Source: Nitrospira defluvii
GTDB taxonomy: Bacteria > Nitrospirota > Nitrospiria > Nitrospirales > Nitrospiraceae
DNA: 5,624 nucleotides
NCBI GenBank assembly: GCA_016199015.1
Contig: JACQHN010000435.1
Coordinates: 1-5,624, forward strand
Direction of reading: 5' to 3'
Below are positions 1 to 5,624 of this stretch, one piece after another (the first letter of the stretch is position 1; each line of letters begins with the position of its first letter). Under the pieces are notes generated by a model. It was not told where the DNA came from. It worked only from the letters and a program-made list of their open reading frames with translations, and did not search any database. A program made the position numbers and the translations under genes.

Positions 1-367
1 CCACATGCCGCTTGGTGGCCGATTCCGTAAAGAGTGATGACGGAAGCTCCTCCAGTTTCGTTTCTGCCACGGCGAGGTTGCGCTTCTCCAGCTCTTCATG
101 AATCGCGCCGAGTAATTCCGAATGCTTTGGAACCGGAATGCTGACGGGATCCATGGTGCGAGGCCGCTTCATGTCCGCAGCGGCGCGTTCCTGTGGCGGC
201 GCCAGGGGAGCTGAGGATGCGGCGGGTGTGTCTTCAACGATGACTTGTGGGGGAGGAGCTGGTGTCTCATGGAAATAATGAGGCTTCAGCCAGGTCTGGT
301 AGAAGATGAAGAGACTGATCAGAACCGCGAGTGAGCCCAGAATATGTCTGATATTGCGTCGATACAT
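1..367 (-). CDS. Membrane-anchored proline-rich hypothetical protein, 5' part
   Basis: I do not recognise this protein. It reads right to left from an ATG at 367 and stays open for 122 codons to the left edge, so the C-terminus is missing. Residues 3-8 are basic (RRNIRH) and residues about 9-26 are a hydrophobic stretch (ILGSLAVLISLFIFYQTW). This fits an uncleaved signal anchor with the N-terminus in the cytoplasm and the rest in the periplasm. Residues about 33-62 are rich in Pro and Ala (PAPPP, APLAPPQ) and look like a flexible linker. A charged, probably helical segment follows (residues about 84-108, with HEELEKRNLAVAETKLEEL). The start is well supported by an AAGGA ribosome site 6 nt upstream. 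The topology recalls TonB-like or other envelope-spanning anchored proteins, but no family motif is visible. It is transcribed divergently from recG. Confidence 0.72.
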   Translation of the reverse strand, partial: MYRRNIRHILGSLAVLISLFIFYQTWLKPHYFHETPAPPPQVIVEDTPAASSAPLAPPQERAAADMKRPRTMDPVSIPVPKHSELLGAIHEELEKRNLAVAETKLEELPSSLFTESATKRHV

Positions 368-373
368 GGGGTT

Positions 374-378
374 TCCTT
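374..378 (-). promoter_or_regulatory. Ribosome binding site of the minus-strand membrane protein
   Basis: Read on the minus strand this is AAGGA, followed by 6 nt and then the ATG at 367. It is a clear Shine-Dalgarno match at normal spacing and fixes the start of the partial gene. Confidence 0.65.
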
Positions 379-399
379 ATGTGGAATCTACGCAAAATC

Positions 400-428
400 A
401 CTCTAGCACTGAGCCCCAAGAGGACCAA
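400..428 (-). promoter_or_regulatory. Candidate sigma-70-like promoter for the minus-strand gene
   Basis: On the minus strand, TTGGTC (423-428) and TAGAGT (400-405) are separated by exactly 17 nt. The -10 matches TATAAT at four of six positions and the -35 is weaker. It lies about 33 nt upstream of the start codon, which would give a short leader. This is pattern matching only. Confidence 0.28.
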
Positions 429-440
429 GGAAAGTCGCAA

Positions 441-462
441 AACCGGTCGGGACAACCGGTCG
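441..462. repeat. Direct repeat pair AACCGGTCG in the recG upstream region
   Basis: AACCGGTCG occurs at 441-449 and again at 454-462, a period of 13 bp. Each copy contains the palindrome ACCGGT. The pair sits in the divergent intergenic region 44-65 bp before the recG start codon, where an operator could act on either gene. No binding protein can be named, and chance is not excluded. Confidence 0.45.
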
Positions 463-468
463 TAGCGG

Positions 469-483
469 TCCAGTTCAACTGGA
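469..483. repeat. 15-nt inverted repeat just upstream of recG
   Basis: TCCAGTT-C-AACTGGA is a perfect inverted repeat with 7-bp arms around one central base. It ends 22 nt before the recG ATG. As DNA it could be a dimer-binding operator. As RNA it could form a short hairpin (6-bp stem, 3-nt loop) in the leader. No T-run follows, so it is not a terminator. Confidence 0.45.
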
Positions 484-505
484 GCCCCCTCGTTGAGCAG
501 CAGGC

Positions 506-3073
506 ATGCCTGTGGTACGATCCCGACCCAGGATGCCACGTCCTGATTCGCCCGACTCTCACGACCCTTTTCAAGCCTTCCTCCAACGTGTCAGCAGACC
601 GATTGAATTTGCCTGCCGCGATGCCTATGCCCATCTCGCAACGGTCAGGAATCTTGACCATTTTGTGTCGGAGCAAGTGATTGGAGCGCTTGGCGAGCGA
701 GTTTACCCTCGGACGCTTGAAACGGAATTGCTGTTGCTCCGCAATCTGTTTGTCGACTTTCACACGCGTCTCTCGTCTGTAGAACAACAGGATAGGCTCT
801 CTCGGGCACTGGACCTCCTCCGCCATCTGCAGCGGGGACAACGCGTGCTCAATCCGCCGAATACTTCCTCGGACGAGGGCCAGCCTGCGCCGGACCCGGT
901 TCGTTCAGGTTCTGCACGACCGCTGTGGGAATTGCCCATTCAGTTTGCGAAGGGAGTCGGTCCGAAGCGGGCAATCCTCTTGGAGCGTCTGGGAATCCAC
1001 ACGATTGAGCAGGCGCTTTGGGCCTTGCCCTGGCGATATGAAGACCGTTCGGTGGTGACGTCGGTAGACAAACTCGTTCCGGGTGCCACACACACCATCT
1101 GCGGGGTGATCGTTCAAGCGGAGGCGACTCGTGCGCGGTCTCGTCGTCTGTCCATTCTGGATGTGGCGGTTGAGGATAGTACCGGGACGGTGCACGCCGT
1201 ATTTTTTAATCAGCCGTATCTGGAAGAAGTCTTGAAACCAGGCGTGCGGGTCATGATGGCGGGGCGTGTGGTGGTCGGTCGGCGCGGATGGATGGACGTG
1301 CGGTTAGAGCCGACGCAATTTGAAGTGTTGAGCGGGGCAGAGGATGAGCTGCTGCATGTGGGCCGGATCGTCCCGATCTATCATGAAACAAAAGGGTGGA
1401 CGTCCCGTCACATGCGTGTCCTCATACATGGGCTGTTGGCGGAATATGGCGCCGACGTGGAAGAAGTGCTGCCGCTCTCGGTGCGTGCGCGCCACCGGTT
1501 GCTTCCGATCGGCGCCGCGATCCAGCATGGGCATTTTCCACCACCGAAGACGGATCTTTCCGCCCTCGACCGAGGCACGACGGCGGCTCACCGCCGCTTG
1601 GCCTTCGAAGAATTGTTTCTGTTGCAGGCGGCTTTGGTGTTGCGTCAGCGAGAGACCAAAGAAGAACTCAAGCCATTCCGGTTCAATCCCCACGTGGCGC
1701 AGTTGAAGCGACTCGCGCAACTGCTGCCCTTCACGCTCACGTCTGCGCAGGAACGCGTGTTCCGCGAGATCCAGGCTGACATGGTGACCTCACGGCCGAT
1801 GAATCGACTGGTGCAGGGTGATGTCGGTTCCGGGAAGACGGTGGTGGCACTCCATGCTTTGGTCATGGCCTGCGGATCGGGTTGCCAAACGGCGCTCATG
1901 GTTCCAACCGAAATCTTGGCCGAGCAGCATTATCAGAACCTCAAACCGCTGCTGGAGGCGGTGGGGCTGAACACAGTGCTTCTCACGAGTGGCGGGAAAA
2001 CGAAGGAGCGGAATGAGACGCTGAAGCAGTTGGAGTCGGGCTCCGCGCAGGTAGCCATTGGCACTCATGCATTGATTCAAAAGAAGGTCCAGTTTGCCAA
2101 GCTCGGATTGGTGATTGTCGACGAACAGCATAAATTCGGCGTGCTGCAGCGAAAGATGCTGCTGGACAAGGGCTATCGGCCGGACGTTCTGGTGATGACG
2201 GCCACGCCGATTCCGCGCACCTTGGCCATGACTGTCTACGGAGATTTAGATGTGTCGGTGATCGATAGGCTGCCGCCAGGCCGTAAACCCGTGCGCACCT
2301 TGCTCTATAGTGAAGGGCAACGGCACAAGGCCTGGCAGTTGGTAGGGGATGAGTTGAAGGCCGGCCGCCAGGCCTATATCGTCTATCCGTTGGTCGAGGA
2401 GTCTGAGAAGGTCGATCTCAAGGCGGCGATCCAAGGGGCGGAACACCTGCAGCGCGACGTCTTTCCGCAGGCACGGGTCGGATTGCTCCATGGAAGGCTG
2501 AAGACCGCTGAGAAAGAGCGTACGATGGCGGCCTTCAAGGCCGGGACGATTCAGATTCTCGTAGCGACCACCGTGATCGAGGTCGGGGTGGATGTCTCGA
2601 ATGCGACGGTGATGGTCATCGAGCATGCCGAACGGTTTGGGTTGGCACAGTTGCACCAACTGCGGGGAAGGGTCGGCCGGGGCGCTCATCAATCGCTTTG
2701 TATCCTGATGGCCTCGTACCTCGCGCGAGAGGCCCGAGCGCGGGTCGGTCGTGATGGGGGGCCGGAGCAGAGTCTCTCCAATGCGCAACAACGACTGGAG
2801 GCGCTCGTCAACTCGAACGATGGGTTCGTCATTGCCGAGGAAGATCTCCGGATCAGGGGCCCCGGCGAGTTTCTAGGCTTGCGGCAGTGGGGTGTGCCGG
2901 AGTTTCGGGCGGCCAATCTCGTACGTGACGCGGATTTGTTGGAGCAGGCCAGGCAAGAGGCCTATACGCTACTGGAACAGGACCCCGGCCTGACGTGGCC
3001 TCAGCACCAGGTGTTCAAGGCGGCCATGCTCAGGCGCTGGCACGCCAAACTCGCGCTGGGAGATGTGAGCTAA
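506..3073 (+). CDS. recG: ATP-dependent DNA helicase RecG
   Basis: RecG is a cytoplasmic superfamily 2 helicase that reverses stalled forks and moves Holliday junctions and R-loops. The 855 residues are longer than the roughly 690 of E. coli RecG because of an N-terminal extension of about 138 residues, largely helical and ending in a Pro/Asp/Ser-rich linker. The wedge region starts near residue 140 (LWELP, then GVGPKRA), with its OB-fold at about 192-275. Helicase motifs are intact: Walker A GDVGSGKT (438-445, Lys444), motif II DEQH (539-542), motif III TATP (565-568), GLLHGR (659-664), motif V region (686-697) and motif VI QLRGRVGR (718-725). The RecG-typical C-terminal segment RIRGPGEF is at 782-789. 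The start at 506 has only a weak AGCAGG upstream, and Met10 (533) is an alternative. It probably leads an operon with the next two genes. The family call is certain; the exact start is not. Confidence 0.97.
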   Translation: MPVVRSRPRMPRPDSPDSHDPFQAFLQRVSRPIEFACRDAYAHLATVRNLDHFVSEQVIGALGERVYPRTLETELLLLRNLFVDFHTRLSSVEQQDRLSRALDLLRHLQRGQRVLNPPNTSSDEGQPAPDPVRSGSARPLWELPIQFAKGVGPKRAILLERLGIHTIEQALWALPWRYEDRSVVTSVDKLVPGATHTICGVIVQAEATRARSRRLSILDVAVEDSTGTVHAVFFNQPYLEEVLKPGVRVMMAGRVVVGRRGWMDVRLEPTQFEVLSGAEDELLHVGRIVPIYHETKGWTSRHMRVLIHGLLAEYGADVEEVLPLSVRARHRLLPIGAAIQHGHFPPPKTDLSALDRGTTAAHRRLAFEELFLLQAALVLRQRETKEELKPFRFNPHVAQLKRLAQLLPFTLTSAQERVFREIQADMVTSRPMNRLVQGDVGSGKTVVALHALVMACGSGCQTALMVPTEILAEQHYQNLKPLLEAVGLNTVLLTSGGKTKERNETLKQLESGSAQVAIGTHALIQKKVQFAKLGLVIVDEQHKFGVLQRKMLLDKGYRPDVLVMTATPIPRTLAMTVYGDLDVSVIDRLPPGRKPVRTLLYSEGQRHKAWQLVGDELKAGRQAYIVYPLVEESEKVDLKAAIQGAEHLQRDVFPQARVGLLHGRLKTAEKERTMAAFKAGTIQILVATTVIEVGVDVSNATVMVIEHAERFGLAQLHQLRGRVGRGAHQSLCILMASYLAREARARVGRDGGPEQSLSNAQQRLEALVNSNDGFVIAEEDLRIRGPGEFLGLRQWGVPEFRAANLVRDADLLEQARQEAYTLLEQDPGLTWPQHQVFKAAMLRRWHAKLALGDVS

Positions 3074-3098
3074 GTAGTGCGGAAGCTGCCGGCTCGGT

Positions 3099-3104
3099 GG
3101 AGGG
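3099..3104 (+). promoter_or_regulatory. Ribosome binding site of the coiled-coil gene
   Basis: GGAGGG stands 7 nt before the ATG at 3112. This is the strongest Shine-Dalgarno match in the window and supports independent translation of the small downstream gene. Confidence 0.7.
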
Positions 3105-3111
3105 CTGATAC

Positions 3112-3438
3112 ATGGGAATGTTGCAACGTCTGAGTCACGATTTGCGCGCCGGCTGGGTGACCTTACGGCACGGCACGGCGAAGGCGGCCACGCGTGCGTT
3201 GGAAGAGGGCGAATTGCTTCGCTATCGTCTTGAATTGCGAAAAGTCGATCTGCAACTCGACGATCTCCATGGAGACATCGGCGAGCGAACCATCGAGTTG
3301 CACGATCGCGGTGAGGCGGCCGACCGCATCCTGGTAGATTCTGAAATCACTCGCCTGCTGCAACAAGTGCGGACGCTTCAGGACGAGCGGACCAAACTGT
3401 TGCTCGAAATGAATGATATCACCCTGGACGCGGAATGA
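3112..3438 (+). CDS. Small charged coiled-coil protein, function unknown
   Basis: A 108-residue protein I do not recognise. It starts 38 nt after the recG stop behind a strong GGAGGG site and ends 10 nt before the phosphatase start, so it is most likely cotranscribed with both. There is no signal peptide or membrane segment, so it is probably cytoplasmic. The first 30 residues form a basic, mildly amphipathic part (DLRAGW, RHGTAKAATRA). From about residue 32 to 104 the sequence is highly charged with regular Leu/Ile spacing (for example LELRKVDLQLDDL and TRLLQQVRTLQDERTKLL). This predicts one long helix or a two-helix coiled coil with a possible break near Gly54 or Gly67. No Cys, zinc site or nucleotide motif is seen. 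A structural or partner role is inferred only from this shape. That the gene is real is supported by the ribosome site, spacing and coding-like composition. Confidence 0.82.
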   Translation: MGMLQRLSHDLRAGWVTLRHGTAKAATRALEEGELLRYRLELRKVDLQLDDLHGDIGERTIELHDRGEAADRILVDSEITRLLQQVRTLQDERTKLLLEMNDITLDAE

Positions 3439-3440
3439 GG
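3437..3440 (+). promoter_or_regulatory. Ribosome binding site that decides the ppx start
   Basis: GAGG overlaps the stop codon of the coiled-coil gene (TGA at 3436-3438) and lies 8 nt before the ATG at 3449. It favours 3449 over the in-frame ATG at 3413, which would overlap the preceding gene by 26 nt and add 12 residues outside the family's usual N-terminus. The overlap suggests translational coupling. Confidence 0.55.
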
Positions 3441-3448
3441 CACAGGGC

Positions 3449-4402
3449 ATGACTGTTTCGCCGACCGCTTCCCCGCGGATCCTCGTCGGTATCGATATCG
3501 GCACGTTGACCTGTCGCTTGCTCATTGCAGAACTCACCCCGTCCGGGGGGCTGCGCGAACTTCGATCTGATCGACGCATCCTTCGACTCGGTCAGGGCGT
3601 CGACCGGGATCGCCTGTTGCGTGCCGATGCCATGGAGCGGGTAATTGCCACGCTAAGAGAATGGCGCCAAGTGGTCGATGACTATCATGTTGAGGCGGCA
3701 ACGGCAGTGGCCACCAGTGCGGTGCGCGATGCCAGGAACCGCGAGGAATTCCTGGGCCTGGTGAAGCGTGAAGCCGGATTCCACGTTGAGATCATTTCCG
3801 GGGAAGAAGAAGCGCGCCGCACCATGTTGGGCATCCGCTCTGGCCTGCCCTCCGGCGTGACCGACCTGTTGGCGCTGGATATCGGCGGAGGGAGCACGGA
3901 GTTCATCCTGGATAGGCCTGGGCATCAGACGGTGGCGCGGTCGATCGACATCGGCGTCGTGCGGCTGAGCGAGCGAATGCTGCATCACGACCCGCCGACG
4001 GTTGAAGAAATTCAGCAGGCGCGTGAATGGGTGCGGAACGAGTCCAGAACTGCGATAGCGGACATGCCGCTGCCGACCGGATTTACGTTTGTCGGCACCG
4101 CCGGAACGATCACGTCGCTGGCGGCCATGGCCCAACAGTTGCCGACCTACGAACCGGCCAGGATTCACAATTACACCTTGACGCTGGAGGTGGTGAAGGG
4201 CTTGGAATCCCAGCTCCTCAGCAGATCGAAAGCTCAACGAGAAGGTCTGCCGGGTCTCGAACGAGGCCGAGAAGAAGTCATCGTCGCCGGCGCAGTCATT
4301 CTCCGCACCGTGATGGAGATACTGGGGATGTCCGAGTGTCTGGTCAGTGATTTGGGGTTGCGGGAAGGAGTGCTCTTGGATTTAGCAATGCGGACACGAT
4401 GA
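3449..4402 (+). CDS. Ppx/GppA-family phosphatase (short exopolyphosphatase type)
   Basis: These enzymes remove terminal phosphate from polyphosphate, or convert pppGpp to ppGpp, using an actin/sugar-kinase-like (ASKHA) two-domain fold in the cytoplasm. From the start at 3449 the protein has 317 residues. This is the short form, lacking the C-terminal HD-like domain of the roughly 500-residue E. coli enzymes. Visible motifs are the phosphate-1 loop GIDIGTLTCR (14-23), TSAVRDARN near residue 91, ISGEEEAR (116-123) around the family's catalytic glutamate region, the phosphate-2 loop DIGGGSTE (144-151), the adenosine-side motif GTAGTITS (216-223) and a C-terminal SDLGLREG segment. Leu20 stands where most family members have Asn in the first loop. 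It is the third gene of the probable recG unit. Polyphosphate and pppGpp activity cannot be separated by reading, so no gene symbol is given. A longer version from 3413 is possible but less likely. Confidence 0.92.
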   Translation: MTVSPTASPRILVGIDIGTLTCRLLIAELTPSGGLRELRSDRRILRLGQGVDRDRLLRADAMERVIATLREWRQVVDDYHVEAATAVATSAVRDARNREEFLGLVKREAGFHVEIISGEEEARRTMLGIRSGLPSGVTDLLALDIGGGSTEFILDRPGHQTVARSIDIGVVRLSERMLHHDPPTVEEIQQAREWVRNESRTAIADMPLPTGFTFVGTAGTITSLAAMAQQLPTYEPARIHNYTLTLEVVKGLESQLLSRSKAQREGLPGLERGREEVIVAGAVILRTVMEILGMSECLVSDLGLREGVLLDLAMRTR

Positions 4403-4441
4403 CTGAGAAGTCTTCGAAGGACCGGCCGCTAGAAATGTTCG

Positions 4442-4458
4442 GTTGCGGGACCCGCAAC
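4442..4458. repeat. Perfect 17-nt palindrome downstream of ppx
   Basis: GTTGCGGG-A-CCCGCAAC has 8-bp arms around one central base. A further short pairing (AATG 4434-4437 with CATT 4460-4463) could extend it as RNA. It lies 40 nt after the ppx stop. No T-run follows on either strand, so it is not a standard intrinsic terminator. It could be a protein-binding operator, a degenerate terminator or mRNA end-protecting hairpin for ppx, or a site linked to the integrase. Confidence 0.6.
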
Positions 4459-4623
4459 TCATTAAAAATGGAAGTATTTCTCAGGGCTCCCATCTACGGG
4501 CTACTTAACGGGGAACGTAAATCCGCTGAGAATGTGCCGCGCTTGCCCTGCGGTCCTCATCGAGAACGTAGAAATATAGAAGCGCCGGCGAGATCAAGAA
4601 GAAATGCGGGGCACGGTGGGGAT

Positions 4624-4629
4624 GAGAGG
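4624..4629 (+). promoter_or_regulatory. Ribosome binding site that decides the integrase start
   Basis: GAGAGG stands 6 nt before the ATG at 4636. The in-frame upstream ATGs at 4399, 4435 and 4468 have no comparable site, which supports 4636 as the start. Confidence 0.55.
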
Positions 4630-4635
4630 CTGAAA

Positions 4636-5624
4636 ATGCCGACTGATCCGATTCAGATTAGGGCAGGGGAGGAAGGGAGGCTGATCGTGCGTGTCCCTTA
4701 TTCCCCCGATCGTGTCGCGAAGATCAAGACGATTGTCGGTCGCCGGTGGCATCAGCGAGAAAAACACTGGACTGTGCCTCGCACGGATCGGACCATCGCC
4801 CAGGTGCTGGCCCTCTTTCCCGGAGAGCCGACCGAAGTCGATCCTTCGCTGGATGCCCTGGAAGCCCTTCGACAGGAGAAGCGAGTTCGGGAAACATATT
4901 CGGCCATGCTCGATCAGCTCTGTACAGCGTTGCGTGTTCGGCACTATGCGCGCCGGACCGAACAGGCGTATGGCCATTGGATCAGACGATTTACCCAGTT
5001 TCATCATGGCCGCCGGCCTGCCGAGATGGCTGAACCGGAGATCAATCGATTTCTGACGCATCTGGCCGTGACAGCGAAGGTCAGCGCCTCGACGCAAAAC
5101 CAAGCGCTGGCGGCGGTACTTTTTCTCTACCGACACGTGATCGGGCGTGACCTAGGAGACCTAGGCGAGGTCATCCGTGCCAGAAAGCCCGAGCGTTTGC
5201 CCGTGGTCATGACCCGCGAGGAAGTGAAAGCCGTACTGGCAAACCTGACCGGCGCCAAGTGGCTGATGGCCTCGATCATGTATGGCGCAGGTCCTCGTTT
5301 GATGGAATGCCTGCGCCTGCGGGTGCAGGACCTTGATTTCGCTCGCAACGAAATTCTGATTCGGGACGGCAAGGGCGCGAAAGACCGGATGACCATGCTA
5401 CCCGAATCGCTCAAGGCGCCGCTTCAGGAACACCTCAAGCAAGTCAAGGCTGTGCACCAACAGGATGTCGCCGACGGGTGGGGCCGCGTCCTGCTTCCGA
5501 ATGCCCTCGACCGAAAGTACCCCAACGCGCCGCAGGAATGGCGCTGGCAATGGGTCTTTCCCCAGGACCACCGATGGATCAATACCAAGACCAAGGAGCA
5601 AGGACGTCATCACATTGACGAATC
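4636..5624 (+). CDS. intI-like: Integron-integrase-like tyrosine recombinase, 5' part
   Basis: Tyrosine recombinases of the IntI family cut and rejoin DNA at attI and attC sites, taking up gene cassettes. The first 329 residues are present; the right edge removes the remaining catalytic residues. Residues about 15-52 are an extra N-terminal module (VRVPYSPDRV, GRRWHQREKHWTVP) absent from class 1 IntI. The SAM-like core-binding domain covers about 88-170 (RHYARRTEQAYGHW, SASTQNQAL). The catalytic domain begins near RLPVVMT (187-193). Arg221 in GPRLMECLRLR is catalytic box I, and Lys246 (DGKGAKDR) is the beta-hairpin lysine. The IntI-diagnostic insertion is clear: H274-QQD, LPNALDRKYPNA ending at 298, then WRWQWVFP to 309 and RHHIDE (324-329). 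This insertion separates IntI from XerC/D and phage integrases. Pro220 before Arg221 is unusual. The gene lies 233 bp after ppx on the same strand, with no cassettes upstream. Confidence 0.93.
   Translation, partial: MPTDPIQIRAGEEGRLIVRVPYSPDRVAKIKTIVGRRWHQREKHWTVPRTDRTIAQVLALFPGEPTEVDPSLDALEALRQEKRVRETYSAMLDQLCTALRVRHYARRTEQAYGHWIRRFTQFHHGRRPAEMAEPEINRFLTHLAVTAKVSASTQNQALAAVLFLYRHVIGRDLGDLGEVIRARKPERLPVVMTREEVKAVLANLTGAKWLMASIMYGAGPRLMECLRLRVQDLDFARNEILIRDGKGAKDRMTMLPESLKAPLQEHLKQVKAVHQQDVADGWGRVLLPNALDRKYPNAPQEWRWQWVFPQDHRWINTKTKEQGRHHIDE

Larger units (their letters stand above)
4403..4635. other. Intergenic gap between ppx and the integrase
   Basis: This 233-bp stretch holds a 17-nt palindrome (4442-4458) and an AT-rich patch just after it (4461-4480). 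GAACGTA occurs twice, at 4513-4519 and 4564-4570. I see no convincing sigma-70 promoter, RNA gene or U-run terminator. An attI site would be expected near here if the integrase belongs to an integron of usual layout, but no site can be picked by eye. The integrase frame happens to be open through the whole gap. Its codons here (several AGA, plus CTA, TTA and ATA) look unlike the neighbouring genes, so I read the gap as non-coding. Confidence 0.6.

Noticed and set aside
492..498. GTTGAGC matching the attC core consensus GTTRRRY
   Set aside because: A seven-base degenerate motif is common; it also occurs inside recG (1327-1333). No matching partner site or hairpin architecture is present, so no attC or attI is called.
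306..680. Plus-strand frame crossing the membrane-protein gene and the start of recG
   Set aside because: It conflicts with two better supported genes and has no ribosome site or protein-like composition.
2246..2791. Long antisense reading frame (181 codons) within recG
   Set aside because: It lies wholly inside a confidently coding helicase gene, has no ribosome site or family-like motif, and is the expected shadow of GC-rich coding sequence.
3653..4237. Antisense reading frame (194 codons) within the ppx gene
   Set aside because: It is a shadow of the Ppx frame. Its peptide is rich in Arg, His and Pro with no recognisable fold.
4513..4570. GAACGTA occurring twice, 51 bp apart, in the gap before the integrase
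   Set aside because: It is too short and too widely spaced to support a repeat or operator without conservation data.
4594..5136. Antisense reading frame opposite the integrase start
   Set aside because: The plus strand encodes a clear IntI domain over the same bases, and the antisense peptide shows no family features.
5149..5166. 9-bp tandem repeat (GACCTAGGA / GACCTAGGC) in the integrase gene
   Set aside because: It encodes Asp-Leu-Gly twice, but the protein length across this stretch matches typical IntI proteins. It is not an inserted duplication and is probably chance.
1..5624. CRISPR arrays, tRNA or rRNA genes, insertion sequence ends, riboswitches
   Set aside because: No regularly spaced repeats, cloverleaf signals, transposase frames or terminal inverted repeats were seen on either strand.

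Overview
The window looks chromosomal and bacterial: moderately GC-rich, densely coding, with good Shine-Dalgarno sites. The gene set and several protein details suggest a Nitrospira-like or other environmental Gram-negative lineage. These details are a RecG of about 850 residues with an N-terminal extension, a short Ppx/GppA, and an integron-type integrase carrying an extra N-terminal module. That placement comes from family knowledge and impression only; no search was possible.

Layout. (1) Positions 1-367, minus strand: the 5' part of a membrane-anchored, proline-rich protein of unknown function, running off the left edge. (2) 368-505: a divergent intergenic region with a candidate minus-strand promoter, a 9-bp direct repeat pair and a 15-nt inverted repeat just ahead of recG. 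(3) 506-3073: recG, complete, with all helicase motifs. (4) 3112-3438: a small charged coiled-coil protein of unknown function with a strong ribosome binding site. (5) 3449-4402: a Ppx/GppA-family phosphatase, starting only 10 nt after the small gene. (6) 4403-4635: a 233-bp gap with a perfect 17-nt palindrome. (7) 4636-5624: the 5' two-thirds of an integron-integrase-like tyrosine recombinase, running off the right edge before its last catalytic residues.

Genes 3-5 are closely packed on one strand and probably form one transcription unit: fork rescue and recombination (RecG), an unknown coiled-coil partner, and polyphosphate or (p)ppGpp metabolism (Ppx/GppA). The integrase stands apart behind a larger gap. 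It is the most interesting item here. It carries the IntI-specific insertion and also has a short N-terminal module with a HARP-like sequence pattern. No gene cassettes lie on its upstream side, so it is either a solo integrase or the start of an integron whose array lies beyond the right edge.
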